This document shows positions 24,796-37,300 of a stretch of DNA of 64,000 bases, piece by piece; the stretch's first letter is position 1, and each line of letters begins with the position of its first letter. The translations under genes and the position numbers were made by a program. The notes beneath the pieces are model-generated. The model saw only the letters and a list, made by a program, of their open reading frames with translations. It had not been told where the DNA came from and ran no database searches. Source of the DNA: Corbicula japonica (taxonomy: Eukaryota > Mollusca > Bivalvia > Venerida > Cyrenidae); assembly GCA_038501625.1 (NCBI GenBank), contig JAZAYU010000221.1, forward strand, positions 682,001 through 746,000, given 5' to 3'.

Positions 24796-25855
24796 ACAAA
24801 TCATATATGTATAGCATCGAGTACGAATGCTGACAATGGAGATTAAAAAAAATCGTTTACGAAAGGTTCACTTCTCTTTTTTGTACAATTAAACTGAGAT
24901 ACAAAATTCAGTGATGTGTTATGTACAAAAATGTAATGTTCGATACCTTTGTTTACAAGTATTTGCAAAAGTGCTCACTATTATAATACATTATTTCTTT
25001 ATATAAAATGTAAGAATAATTTCTTACTAATAAAATTATATCAGATGATGCTATCTGCTATTTTGTTATGGTATTGCATCTACTGGTTAGCGAACCCATA
25101 CCGTCGTAAGATAAATAACCAAAACAGGAAAATTAATCAGGTTACTAAATTAAATTTTTTTTTTTGATATTTTTCTTTAATTGTTAAGAATATATTTTTA
25201 TGGCCACCGAAGTTTTAAAGCAACATTATTGCACAACTGTATGATATACTACATTGGTAAAAATAAGAAACATGCGTTTTATTGTATAACTGCTTATGCT
25301 ATGTAATGTAATTTCACTTTTCGGAAAGTGTATTGTTTTTTCATTATCTCGAGTAGTTCTAAATAAAGTAAACTATTTTTTTTTATTCATTACCATTTTA
25401 CTTAGCAAATGTTATGACAAAAGGCAGTGTGCATAACTTTATGTGAATTACACGTAATTGCTAAATAGAAAATAAGTAAAAGTGACAGGCCTGCCAAAAA
25501 ATCTACATTAAAAAGCCGGAGATTTTGTCTGAACATGTCAATGATAATGACGACGTTGATGTTGTTGTTGTTTTAATTTCTTGTTGCTGTATAATGATGA
25601 TGATGATGATAATGATGATATTTTTCTAATATTCTTCTTTTATAAATGAATTTTTTTGATTTTGTTAAAAATGGTTAAAGAATTGGTTGTGTTTTTTTAT
25701 TTTTATCATTCATTTCTTAAACTTTCTGTTAAGACCTGTTTTAAACAATATTAGAATGAACATGCAAGGAAAATAGATAAAGGCAGGTGTAACGTCGAGG
25801 CCTTTGTTTATCTTATGACACGCGGTTATTGTATAGTTGCGCCGGAGGCACAAAG

Positions 25856-28800
25856 CAAGGGGTCTAACCTAAAGTAAGAAGATCGATGCTTTAAGACGGC
25901 CATTTCATGGAGAGTGGTGTCAATTGGTGATAAAACAGCATTGTTTTGTTTACATCGACCACTAATTCAGTAAAGTAAGTACATTTTCTTGTTTTATAGG
26001 TATTGTGTATGAGATAACCACCTAGCCGCTTGTTTCAGACATCTGCTTTTGGTCCGTTTTTGTCTGTCCATGCAGTGGTTGAAGCGTGAAAGAAGGGATA
26101 GCGACATAGGGGTCCAAACTCTGCAATGTCTGCAGACTGATTTTGGGAGCTTTAGAGAATTAGATTTCGCCTTGCTGTGTTTGCGGGGTGCGGCATACAT
26201 TATTTAACACTTTAGATCGTTTCCTGTGCTAATAGGAGCCTCTGTGTTCATTTTTTTTACATTTAAGACGATTTCATGGAGAACTGTCTCACTTTAGGAC
26301 AATTTCATGGAGAGCTATAAATTTTGGAGAGGTTAGACACTGATTAGTTTATAATGAACAGAAGTTTATCTGTAATTTTTATTGTAATTGTACCATGTAT
26401 TGAACATGATTATATTGGCAAGTCAAGAACTGCACCCATTAAATGCAATGAGCACAATTAAGACCAGTATATCATTGCTTCTTAGGTATCCATGACTGTA
26501 CTATACTTTAGTGCTTAAAACGGATTACGCGACACAATTTCACCTAAAGTCATCCCATTTTAACGTATGCACCAGTCGAAAAGTCATATGAATCCTCTCT
26601 CCCACCCCCACCCCCTTGCCGGAAGTACGGGCGGGAAAAGCCATGTTTAACCATTCGGATGTCTCGGCACTGCGAGGCAAGTGTGATGGTTTTGATTTAG
26701 CGCCAAAGTGTCCTTGATTTTTATTATTTACACTAGTCAAAAGTTCTAAGTGCACACTTGATAAATGTTAATTTTTCCAATAATTTGATTGAATCTTTCA
26801 AAATAGTGTAAATTACAATGAAGAAGAATCAATATTTTATTAAAGCACACCAAAAATTTTAAGTCTGCTTAACCAGATTAAAAAATAATAATATTTTAGC
26901 TCACTTGTTCTCAGAAAGCAATTCTCAAGTTAATTATCATTGCATCGGCTATCATTTGTGATCGTTTTCTCATCTCTGTATAATTTAAATTTCATGCAGA
27001 TTTAAAGGAAATACTGTAGTTTGCCATTCCATTGCACTGAAATAGCTTTCTGTAGCTTTGTAATGGTCTGCTGGGCACGATGAGCCAACACACTCAACTT
27101 TATTTTATCCATAACGTTTTTACAGGATTTCAAGGAGAAAATTCCATTTTTCACACAATGTTTTGTGCCAAAAGTTTTTGAATTGTCTAGCAGTTTGGGA
27201 TGATACAATTTTCTATTATAGATGTGTAACAGCCTTTCCAAACGAAAAAAATGTATTCATTTCGATAAAATTGACCAGTTTTCGGATACGCCTTTTGACC
27301 GAATAAGCGTCATTTTCGAATAATTCGATTTTGAAGATTATTGAATTTCTATAAATTTTAGTTTTAAATTTTATTTATTGGACACTTATCCAACAAATGT
27401 TACACTAATTTTTTCGAGTTTACGTTGTTTTACGTAAATATTTAATGACGTAATTGAGTAACATCAGCGTTCAACGTAAGCAACGTAATCAATCTAGAAA
27501 ATAATATCGTTTGATTTTCTTCTTAAATTAATAAAATATGCAAAACTAAGGTATTTCTTTTGCATTTACGAAAACCGTCAATATTTGTTTACAACAAATT
27601 TGAAGTTGTGCCTGTGAACAGAATTTTGACGGCAATATCGTTGTCTGCTGATGTCAACCGTTTCATGGTTACAATTTGTTGGTGTGTTTTTCGTGTTTGT
27701 CTTGAGTCGGTGAACATGTGAAAAACAAAAACGATTGTAAAAAAATAAATTTCGCTTGCCGCACGGGGATAATGCATAAAAAGCGTATCCCGACGTGGAT
27801 GACGTAAAACGTAAAACATATGCACAGTTTTCAAAAAATTATTGTTGTTTGATCATTATTAACATTAAGTCAAACTTTAATTCAATTTGAATAAGTTTAC
27901 TTTAAGATATCAAAAATTGAAAAGTGTGCACTTAGAACTTTTAACCAGTGTATTTAGCGGTAATTTTACCATCAGGCTGTTCCCACATGGTGGGTATTTT
28001 ACAAGGTATCTGCTTGGGCCAAAAGCAAAGTGTCTGCTAGTCTGCAGGGTTACGATCCCCTGCCTTTAATACCATCTTCAGATATAATCAAGTTCTGATT
28101 AAAATCAATTTAATCAGATATTTGTAGTAGGTGCACTTAATCCCTACTGTTCCCAGTGTTATTGGCTTTTTTGCTGAAACTTTCAAAGTTTATATAATTT
28201 CCAATCGACCAGTATTTCGACATTGTGTTAAATTGACTACATGCAAAACATATTTATTATGATGATTTTAGTACACGCATTTGTTCTCCTCACCTTTTTT
28301 ATTTTTATGTGGATGTATTCTTTTTAGGGATGGCAACGAATAGCAAAATTTTCATTAGAATATTTTGATGTACAAGTATTGTAATATTCGATAGTTATTT
28401 GTATTTGCGATCTCTTTGCTGGAGTATGCCGTATGTGTCTGTCAAACAACACTTCCGGCTTAATAACGTTTTTCCAATTATAATAACGTTTCACATCAGG
28501 TCATGCTAAAGTAAGATCAAATCTCTGTTTCTAACATTTAATGATCATGTGCTGTCCGCTTACTGATAAATAACATTAAGTTACTATAAAAGAAGTCAGT
28601 GTACTTTCGTCGTCTTTTGTACGTGCATTTACGGGACATAGTAATTTTATGGTGATACCGTTGTCGTCACGGCAGTTACGCATGTTGAATTGAGACGATA
28701 ACTGCATTAAACTTTTAAGTTTCTAACTATTGGAGGAAGCAGAATGAAATCCAAGTGTTGTTAGCATATTTAGCATTTCACTTGTTTGAGTTTGCACGTG

Positions 28801-29969
28801 ACTGCAATACCGATCGGGATTGGATGCGCGTGATACTGATTATGCAAATTATCTTTATTATGACAATCATTTGATAGGGCTTTTTACCTTTTTAGCTTTA
28901 CCCAATGGTAAAGTTTTGAATTAAAACATACACCGGCATTAGTGAATTCACACCTCATGGCAAAACTCTTTATTAAACACCGGTCCGTATTGTTATCAAG
29001 AAGCCCTGATAATTGATATTAATGGTCACTCAAACTGCCAATCACTGTAAATTGGTGGAAGTATATTGACTATGACACTTCTTATAATAACACCAGGTGT
29101 TTCTGTTCATTGTACATCGAATTTAGTGGAAAATTAAATGTCCTGACCAGAAATAATTTACATTTATTCGCTTTTCTTTGTATTTCGTTTAACAAAAATT
29201 AATATTCGAACACTTAAAAGTATTAGAATGTCTCGTTTCACAGATGTTGATCTAGGTGATAATAATTTCAGCGGTGATGGAGACGTAAGACGTATTTTTT
29301 TCTTTGTCGTCTTCAGTGGTGAGGAGATATGGGATAATTTTCTTTTTCTTTCGGTTTCCTTCCATTTTCTTCTTAGATTCAACACGGGTTTTCTTTTTCT
29401 CATGTTTGGAACTAGACCTAAAAAATGAAAACAAGAGTTGGTGTTAAATCCATTAACAATGGCTTTCTTATGTAAGTCTCCATGAAAATGTCCTAAAGTA
29501 AGGCGGTTCTCCATGAAATTGTCCTAAAGTGAGACAGTTCTCCATGAAATCGTTTTAAATGTAAAAAAAAAAATGAACACAGAGGCTCCTATTTGAACAG
29601 AAAAACGTTCTAAAGTGTTAAATAATGTATGCCGCACCCCGCAAACACAGCAAGGCGAAATCTAATTCTCTAAAGCTCCCAAAATCAGTCTGCAGACATT
29701 GCAGAGTTTGGACCCCTATGCCGCTATCCCTTCTTTCACGCTTCAACCACTGCATGGACAGACAAAAACGGACAAGAAGCAGATGTCTGAAACAAGCGGC
29801 TAGGTGGTTATCTCATACACAATACCTATAATACAAGAAAATGTACTTACTTTACTGAATTAGTGGTCGATGTAAACAAAACAATGCTGTTTTATCACCA
29901 ATTGACACCACTCTCCATGAAATGGCCGTCTTAAAGCATCGATCTTCTAACTTTAGGTTAGACCCCTTG
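25856..29969. mobile_element. long-TIR element B (about 465-bp inverted repeats, 5-bp TSD)
   Basis: The left arm 25856-26320 is mirrored by the right arm 29505-29969 with few differences. Both arms hold a 68-codon open frame beginning MYAAPRKHSK, and both include repeats of the word tctccatgaaat.gtccta at the inner ends. The tips are caaggggtctaacc / ggttagaccccttg, and both are flanked by caaag (25851-25855 and 29970-29974), a likely 5-bp target duplication. The interior is 3.2 kb with no transposase recognised. A mariner-like element is nested within. Confidence 0.8.
26731..27950. mobile_element. TA-flanked mariner-like element nested in element B
   Basis: cactagtcaaaagttctaag (26731) and its inverse near 27922-27950 form a 29-bp terminal inverted repeat (three mismatches), and TA flanks both sides (26729-26730, 27951-27952). 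At 1.22 kb its length fits Tc1/mariner, but I could not recognise a DDE transposase. The minus frames at 27002-27241 and 27589-27834 are not assignable, so it is non-autonomous or decayed. Confidence 0.65.
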
Positions 29970-30209
29970 CAAAGGCAGCATGTCACTGACCCCGTCCTCG
30001 TTATCTCATTTTCTCGTAATAAAAAGGAAATATGCGACTGCAGTAGAATAACTAATACGTTCATAGCACAACTTTAAATTAGGGTTAATTAATCTATAAT
30101 TTTTGCAATTTCATAGAAATCTGGAGATTTTCATTATAAATCCGGAGATCCGGAGAAGTAACTTAAAATCCTGAGATTTCTGATAAAATCCGGAGATTTG
30201 GCAGGCCTG

Positions 30210-31214
30210 AAGGGAATCCTACTGCTTATATTTATCATATTTCTTGTTGTGATATAAGATTTTAGAACTGATGTAATTCATTAGATGCCTTAGCATGTTT
30301 ATTTGAATAATACGTTTGAATGTAACAGATTCAATTAATGATGATTCAGTCGTGATTGTGACCAAAACTCACATCAAATTATCGATTAATTTATATAGCC
30401 GATTCTAACACTCTACCACCCCCATCCCCCTCCTCATTACAAAGAAAGTTTATTAATTAGTTGTCAAACATTTCAGCACTGTTTTTGGCTAAATGACAAA
30501 TCCCGTTTGGTCCGTATTCAACTGTCATAAATATCCTTACATTATACTCAGTTTATAAATACGTATAGTGTGAAAAATGTTTGGTGTCATACGACGCTTC
30601 GTTTTGTTTTGATTTTAAATGTTACAATGTGTCTTAGTAAATGTAAAAATATTGAATATTTCTTTTTTAAACATGTCTTTTAACATTAATATTACAAAAC
30701 AATTAATAATGTTTGTATGTTGAACTGTGATGTTCGCGACATTCTAAAATTTAAAGCTGCGATAAATGCAATGCAATTTAGAATATGTACTTTCTGTTGA
30801 TTTTTATAAGATCACAGGTCAAAACTCCTAAATAGGATACATCGGAAAAGCAAAATTATAACGGTCTTGTGAATTGTCTGCATTTTTATGAAGATTTTTG
30901 CTGTAATTATGTAGATCTAATCTATATCAAAGGAACGTGCGCACTTAGTTTTCGGTGTATTTTTTTTATTAACTGCTTATCTTAATACCTAACTATTTAG
31001 TATCAAAGCTGGCTGAGATAAAATCATAGTTATTTTAACAATAGGATGTAAATGATCATAAACAAACAAAACCTATCACACCAGCAATTCCTACAATATC
31101 CGTTAAAGGTTATATTTGTAATGCAAATATGTGTGACTATCATTGTACCGTTTACTTATTATACTGATTAAAATACTGGCATTTCTACTCCACACGGGAT
31201 TCTTTTGTTTCTAG
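30210..31214. other. non-coding
   Basis: No exon or shared repeat was recognised until the 31215 acceptor. Confidence 0.45.
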
Positions 31215-31322
31215 CCGCAAAACTTTGGAGTAAATTCAAGTGTCAAGTTTCATTAACAACAGATGACTGTGGCGACTCTGCATACATAGTGCGGATATTA
31301 TCGTCTGACGCAACATCTCAAG
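31215..31322 (+). CDS. candidate chitin synthase N-terminal exon
   Basis: Acceptor tgtttctag, donor gttaca, 108 bp, phase 1 at both ends. The frame reads AKLWSKFKCQVSLTTDD, then CGDSAYIVRILSSDATSQ. Its exit base completes Asp with the 39442 exon. It shares the arrangement (L/F)WSK...T..DD...V...SS with the 22932 exon, so the two could be paralogous or alternative exons. Assignment to chitin synthase rests only on strand, order and phase. Confidence 0.45.
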
Positions 31323-34300
31323 GTTACATATGTATTCGTAAAAATCAAGCTGTAAATTGAAAAAAGTTACCAAAATGATATTCTACACCTCTTTGCAGAC
31401 AGGCCTGGTGATTAACCCATCTACAGTTGATCATTATACTTACCTCTTTGGTTCCCCGACGGTGTGTTTAAGCGTTTATGTAGGTTTATGGGGAAATCTT
31501 TTTTTAAAACGAACCAAGAAGCTCGATTTGTTTCTTGTATCCCTGTCATCGTGTTCTTGCTGATTTGACTCCAAGCACTCTGGTCTTTTTAAGATCCACC
31601 CCCTTCCGCTATTCAATGCTATTAGCTTCTTTTGTTTTATATGATTTTGTGCTTTTGCATGCAACCTTGTTGAACTGATGGGTTGGTTGGAGTTATGTCA
31701 TCAAGACAACGTGTATTTTTTTTGTGATATGAGAACCTGTTGGGACAAGTGTGAGTTTGGTGCACCATAGAACCTTGTTTTAAGCCCAGTGGCAAATTGG
31801 TTTCCAAGGCGGTAACCCCGATGTTTCTCTTATCCGTTAATTGTTTGTGTTGTCCCATTTGATTTGACATTCTTATAAAAAACATGCTCTCTTTTCCTCT
31901 CTTAATTTTCGCTGTGTGACGAGGCTGTGTTTTGCGTGTGTGGCGATTCCCGATATGCATATTTCACATATATCTAAAAACGCCATCAACTACGCTGTCG
32001 CCACATTGCCCTTGCGCCCGACCCTACGTTAACAAACAGTTATACAGATCATATGGATAATCATCACTGCGTTGCATTACTGACTGGTTATTTTGGATTG
32101 TAATTATTATAATGCCTTATTTATATGGAGTTAAGAGTGGCCAAATTGTACATAAATTATGGTTTTATTATGGACAGCAAGATTCCAAACAATACCTATC
32201 ATTTCGAGCATGTAATAATTATGTTTAGATCGGCATTTCAGTTGTGTTTAAACATATCATTTATTTCTGTATCTGTGATAGAAAATCATATTTAGCTAAC
32301 AAATTCGAATACTATCAAGTAACAATTAACCCTACCTGAGAGCAATATTTACTTTCAACTCTCCAGGTGGGAAAAATATGAACGATCAATTGTTGGGTCG
32401 GTCCTAATAAACAGTATAATAAAACAGTAGATCAGTAATTACTTGGCAAAAAGACCGTGATACCCATTGTTCATTTATACCCTATTACAATTTTAACAAA
32501 CGTTAATTAGCCTAGTAAATTAAATTGTCTTTATTGTATTGTTTAAACATTCCTTCAATGGTTTTATATTTTTCGTATTTGGTGACTTTTAAAGTATTTT
32601 ATTTCATCGACATTGTTAAAAAATCTGTCACTTTCGTAATGCTGTATTAAATCGAAATACTGAAAGTATTGACAACCAGCGAAGCGGTTATGCTTTTTGT
32701 TTCGTTAATGCTGATAAAACCCAGTCCCATTATTCCCATATACAGTGTCGTATTTAAGTATATGTCACACGCAGACAAACTATGATCGAGGCAGGATATT
32801 GAGTGTTGAGTTCGGAATTGGCTTAAGTACAGGAAGAACAACAGGTCATTGAACAGGCGAAGGAATGCAAAACCTGTATAACACTACATTCCGTGTTGCG
32901 TTTGTGGCACTGTTTTGCTGTAAGCTTGTTATGGTTTGGTATAGAGTAATTGGTGATTGTTTACGAAAACTTACGAATTGGTCCTTAAACTATGCAGCAA
33001 AGGCGTTTTTATACTTTTTAATAACAGCAGTAGAACTTTAGGAAATTTTGAAGACCAAGTAAAACTAAAGCAATTTGAAGAGCTGTGACCAGTTTGTTTC
33101 AAACTTAAAATGTCTTTAAGCTTACCGTTTTGCTTGCACAGCGGTTGCAGGAGTTTATGAAGGTTTAGGGGGAAATCTTCTTCAAGAACCTAGAAGCTTC
33201 ATTTGTCAATTTTATCACTGTCATCGTGTTCTCGCTGAATTGACTCAAGAAGCTCTGGTATTGGTCCCGCCCTTTTGCCATGCAATGATATAAGCTGCTT
33301 ATGTTTTATATGTTTGTGTGATTTTGCATGCAACAAAGTTGAGCTGAAGGGTAGGTTGGAGTTATATCACCAAGACCACGTGTTCTTTTTTGTTAGGGCA
33401 AGTTTAAGATTGGTTCACCATAAAACCTTGTTTAAACCACTAGTGGCAAATCGTTTTGCTACTGACCGTTCAAATATGGTAACGCCCCAAGGGTGCTCTT
33501 TTTCGTCAGTTGTTTGTGTTGTTTTATTTCAAATTGATATTCTTATATACACATGCTCTCCTTTTCTTTCTACTTTTTCGCTGCACAGTGAGGCTAGGGT
33601 TTTTTTGGGTGTGGCGATTCCCGATACTTAGGGCATATTTCACCTTTTGTTTTGAACGAGAACGTCGCAGAAGCCATATTCTAACGCACTAAATAAATTT
33701 CGAGCAATCTGATTGGTCAGATGGCGAAAATTTGCGACCGTAAAATTCCTTGTTTACTTGTCCTTGTTGACGTTGACGTCTTTTCCTGTTATGACAAACA
33801 ATCCTGAAGAAGGCATTATGGCCGAAACGTCGACGTAATAAAAATGTTGAAGTTTTGACCTCTGTTTGGGATTTATTAAACTTGTTTACTGTCGATAATC
33901 TCACTGACGTATGGATAATCGGATTCCCTTGGGTAATACCGTACCGTTGTTTACTATACGGATAAATAGAACATGGTACCCGTTTAACATATGGAATGAG
34001 GCCCGATTGAGAATAGTATGGAAGAGCGTTAGAATAGGAATAACCATGCCGTAATTTTGAAGTTTGCGACGGTATACACAGATTTTAATGGTCTTAAATC
34101 ATTTTAACGGCTCAGGCTGCGCCTTAAAACCATTAAAATCTGTGTATACCGTCGCAAACTTCAAAATTACGGCATGGTTATTCCTATATAGTTGTTCGGA
34201 ATAGATGCTGTTTTCCGTCATTTACATTGTATCGAAATAAAAGCTGCACATTTTAGTGCTATGTAGCACACATACAATACAGAACCCGACTTTGTCACGA

Positions 34301-37300
34301 TGGATTTAACAGTAGATTGTTTATATTGTCAATCTTACGAAAATTTTAGCTGATTTCAGTACTTTAAAGTATTTCAGCTGATAACAGAACGATCAAGATT
34401 TTTGTCCTGCACGACCAAAACGGTGATAAAGAGGTCATAGCCTAGTGTCAACAAATAAACATATTCCGGAAGAAAAATGTATAATTTTAAAGTAACGTTT
34501 ACACAAAAATGACAGAGTGTAGTGATATCTCGAACATCGGACCTCTGGCTAAAATAAACCGAGGCTTTACCAATTGAGCTTCCAAGCACGCGTGATCAAT
34601 CTATCTTTTTCATTTGCAAATTCATTTGTACATTTTTGTTACTGCGTTTATGTACACGTTAACTAAGTTTTGTGAATTTCTATTGAACACAGAGATTAGC
34701 GTTCCATTTCTTCTAAGTAAAGTTTGACATGTATGATAAACATAAATGTATTTATACTGTATCGGTAAATCAAATTTGACTGCACTTTCTCGCACACTTT
34801 CTCAAATCCGTGAATCGCCGTTTACCAGTCCGCCTCCTTATCAGAATGGCTGTATCATGTGACTTTTTGGAGGAGGTGCACACACAAAATCACTCACTTC
34901 AGGTAAATTTTCTAATTTCTCAGTAATTTCTGGACAGATTTTGATCCTGTTAAGAAAGCATGTTCGTCGACATTTAATCTCCATTATCAATCGGCTGCCG
35001 TTTTCTCAAACATTCAAAGACAAATTTTGTTTGAAAGCGTGAATATTTCTTTGAATGTTTCAGCCAATCAGATCCTTGAGATTTGAGACTGATCTCAAAA
35101 CTTAGTTTTATTATCTTGCGCACAGTCAGCTGTGACCTTCCGGACATGTCCACTAGACAAAGCAAAAGACATGTACAAACATATAAACAGCAAACTTTTA
35201 GTTGTGAGAAGTCAACGCATAAAGAACAAACCTATTTCAAATAATAGGTTTAATTTCTAAACGTGGCATACTTATTTTACTGAAACTATATAAATATATT
35301 TGGAAGAGTAAGAAAACGTGTAGGTAATTTATGAAAATGAAATGTTGTCCCCAAATTTATAAACCGAATTAATCACTTTCTTTACCATATTTTCTAAGTT
35401 TAAAGGAAAACAATTATTATGAAACTTGTTTGAAATGAAGAAGGTCATGGTATTGGACATTTATTTTAAGATTCATATCACACTTAAGCAATCTTTATGA
35501 TATAGTCCAACACAATGAAACCATCTGTAAATTCAAAAAGAAAGAAGTTCGATTTATTTATTTAATGTTGCTGATTTGACTCCAGGTGCCTTGCTCATTT
35601 GGCTTCGCAATGCTATAAGCTTCTTATGTTTTAAAGGTTTATGTGCTTTAGCATGCGAGTTTGCTGAGCTGATCATTATGTGAATTGGAGTTATTTGACC
35701 AATTCCATTTGTACTTGTGTGTTGATATGAGAACCTGTTGGGGGCAAGTGTGACGTTGGTGCACCCTAGAACCTGTTTTAAACACCCAGTGGCATTTTGA
35801 TTTGCCTCTGTCTTTTTCAAGACGGTTACCTTTCGGGTTTCCATTTTTGTTGTTTGTAGTGTCTGGTTTGAAGCTGATTATTTTATTACCATGCTCTCTC
35901 TTTCTTCTTCTAGGCTGTGTGGGGAGGCTGTGTTTTCTGAATGCAATTCCTGATATACATTTTTGCATCATTTTTCAAAGATGTGTTTAAGTTTAATAGA
36001 AAAAAAAACTGTTTAAATGGTAAGATGTAAAAGGTCAGATGGGTCATTGTTTATTCAAGAAGACAACGTGTACATGTTTATTCATATGAGAACCTGTTGG
36101 GGCAAGTGTGGGGCTGGTGCACCTGGTTAAAATCCCCTGGTGGCAAAATGTTTTTCCACTGACATAACGGTAACCCCTTGGGTTCTCATGTTTATAAATT
36201 GATTTTTGTTTGTTGAGATAGAGATCAATTTTCCAGCCAAACGGTCATAACAACAAGCAAAACAGCAGCTCATGAAATGCAATCAGGACAAACAAACAAA
36301 TAACAGGTACCTCGCAAGTCAGCTTATCGTGCTTTGTAGTATCAAATGGATTTATTATGTATTGGAAACATAACATTGAAATTTAATTTATTTTAATTTA
36401 ATCCAAGTTAGCAGTATTAATTGGAGTTACAAACGTAATTTGTTTGGGGTTAAAACACTTATTTTAAGTAGATGTCTAAGTACATGTTATATTCACAAAG
36501 TGGGTCAAAGTTATCACGTGACTTTCTTCGTAATTAGCTATATTTTTCTCCATTTCCTCGCATATTCGTTCAATTAAAATGTTTAAATTTTGGTTTATTT
36601 GTTTATTTATTGTCAAAGTGGTTATATTTTGATCGTTTGTAATGAAGTTTTTTGGCAGATGCTTTGCATAGTAATATTAGATGAACACCAGAAAAATTTC
36701 TTTCAAATCTCTGCAAATAATAGAAATAATAAGTTGTTAAGAAAGATGTGCCGGGCAGCTTGTAAATGACGGTCTTTTTTAACTCCAACATTCGTAACAG
36801 AGACATGACGCTGGATTAACAAGTACACATCGTGCCAAAGAAGAAAAAAGTGAGTTTGAAAAAGAAAAGAGCCCAACTGCACAGATAAGTTTCAGGTTGT
36901 AATGGCATATCTTTAAGAAATGTTCAGCATTCAACGAATCTCCGCTTTATGGTAACAGCAACGGTTTTGCATCTGCATTGTTGGATATGTGTCTACTTTG
37001 GCAAAGTTAACTTTTTAACGATTTTCTCAAAAACCGAAAACATGAAGGATTTATGGGTCTTAAATCTTCAGTTCCTTTTTTTTTACCTTACGACTACTTG
37101 ATGCATTATGTTAATGACCCATTAATATCTTTTGATTTCAGAATCGTAGCTAACATTGGCGATGATCTCTGATATAGTTTCTGGTCTGAACGCTTCAAAT
37201 TTACACCAACACATATAATAAGATGATTAAGATTAAATAGTGTTCTTGCTAAAGTGCTTGTCGAAAAAATAATTTTTGAAGCTGTTGCAAAAATTTCGTC

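Larger units (their letters stand above)
23120..25485. other. intergenic or intronic, no gene recognised
   Basis: It contains two tRNA-like relics (listed separately). The 105-codon + frame at 24188-24505 is Cys-rich, but I see no domain, acceptor or codon pattern to support it. Confidence 0.45.
25486..30209. mobile_element. hAT-like shell element (outer nest)
   Basis: The two edges carry caggcctgcca and its inverse tggcaggcctg. Related inner words follow (ccggagatttt on both sides), giving imperfect terminal inverted repeats of about 13 bp plus scattered matches. The CAGGCCTGCCA terminus resembles hAT-type ends. No clear 8-bp target duplication was found (aaaagtga versus aagggaat). Most of its inside is now the long-TIR element at 25856-29969. 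No transposase was recognised. Confidence 0.5.

Noticed and set aside
29164..29514. 116-codon basic minus frame
   Set aside because: Lys/Arg-rich because of A-rich sequence; lies in element B next to its arm; no recognisable domain.
35554..35971. Minus-strand frames of about 100 codons
   Set aside because: They are antisense translations of the Penelope tail; similar antisense frames recur at other copies (e.g. 31637-31960, 49039-49374).
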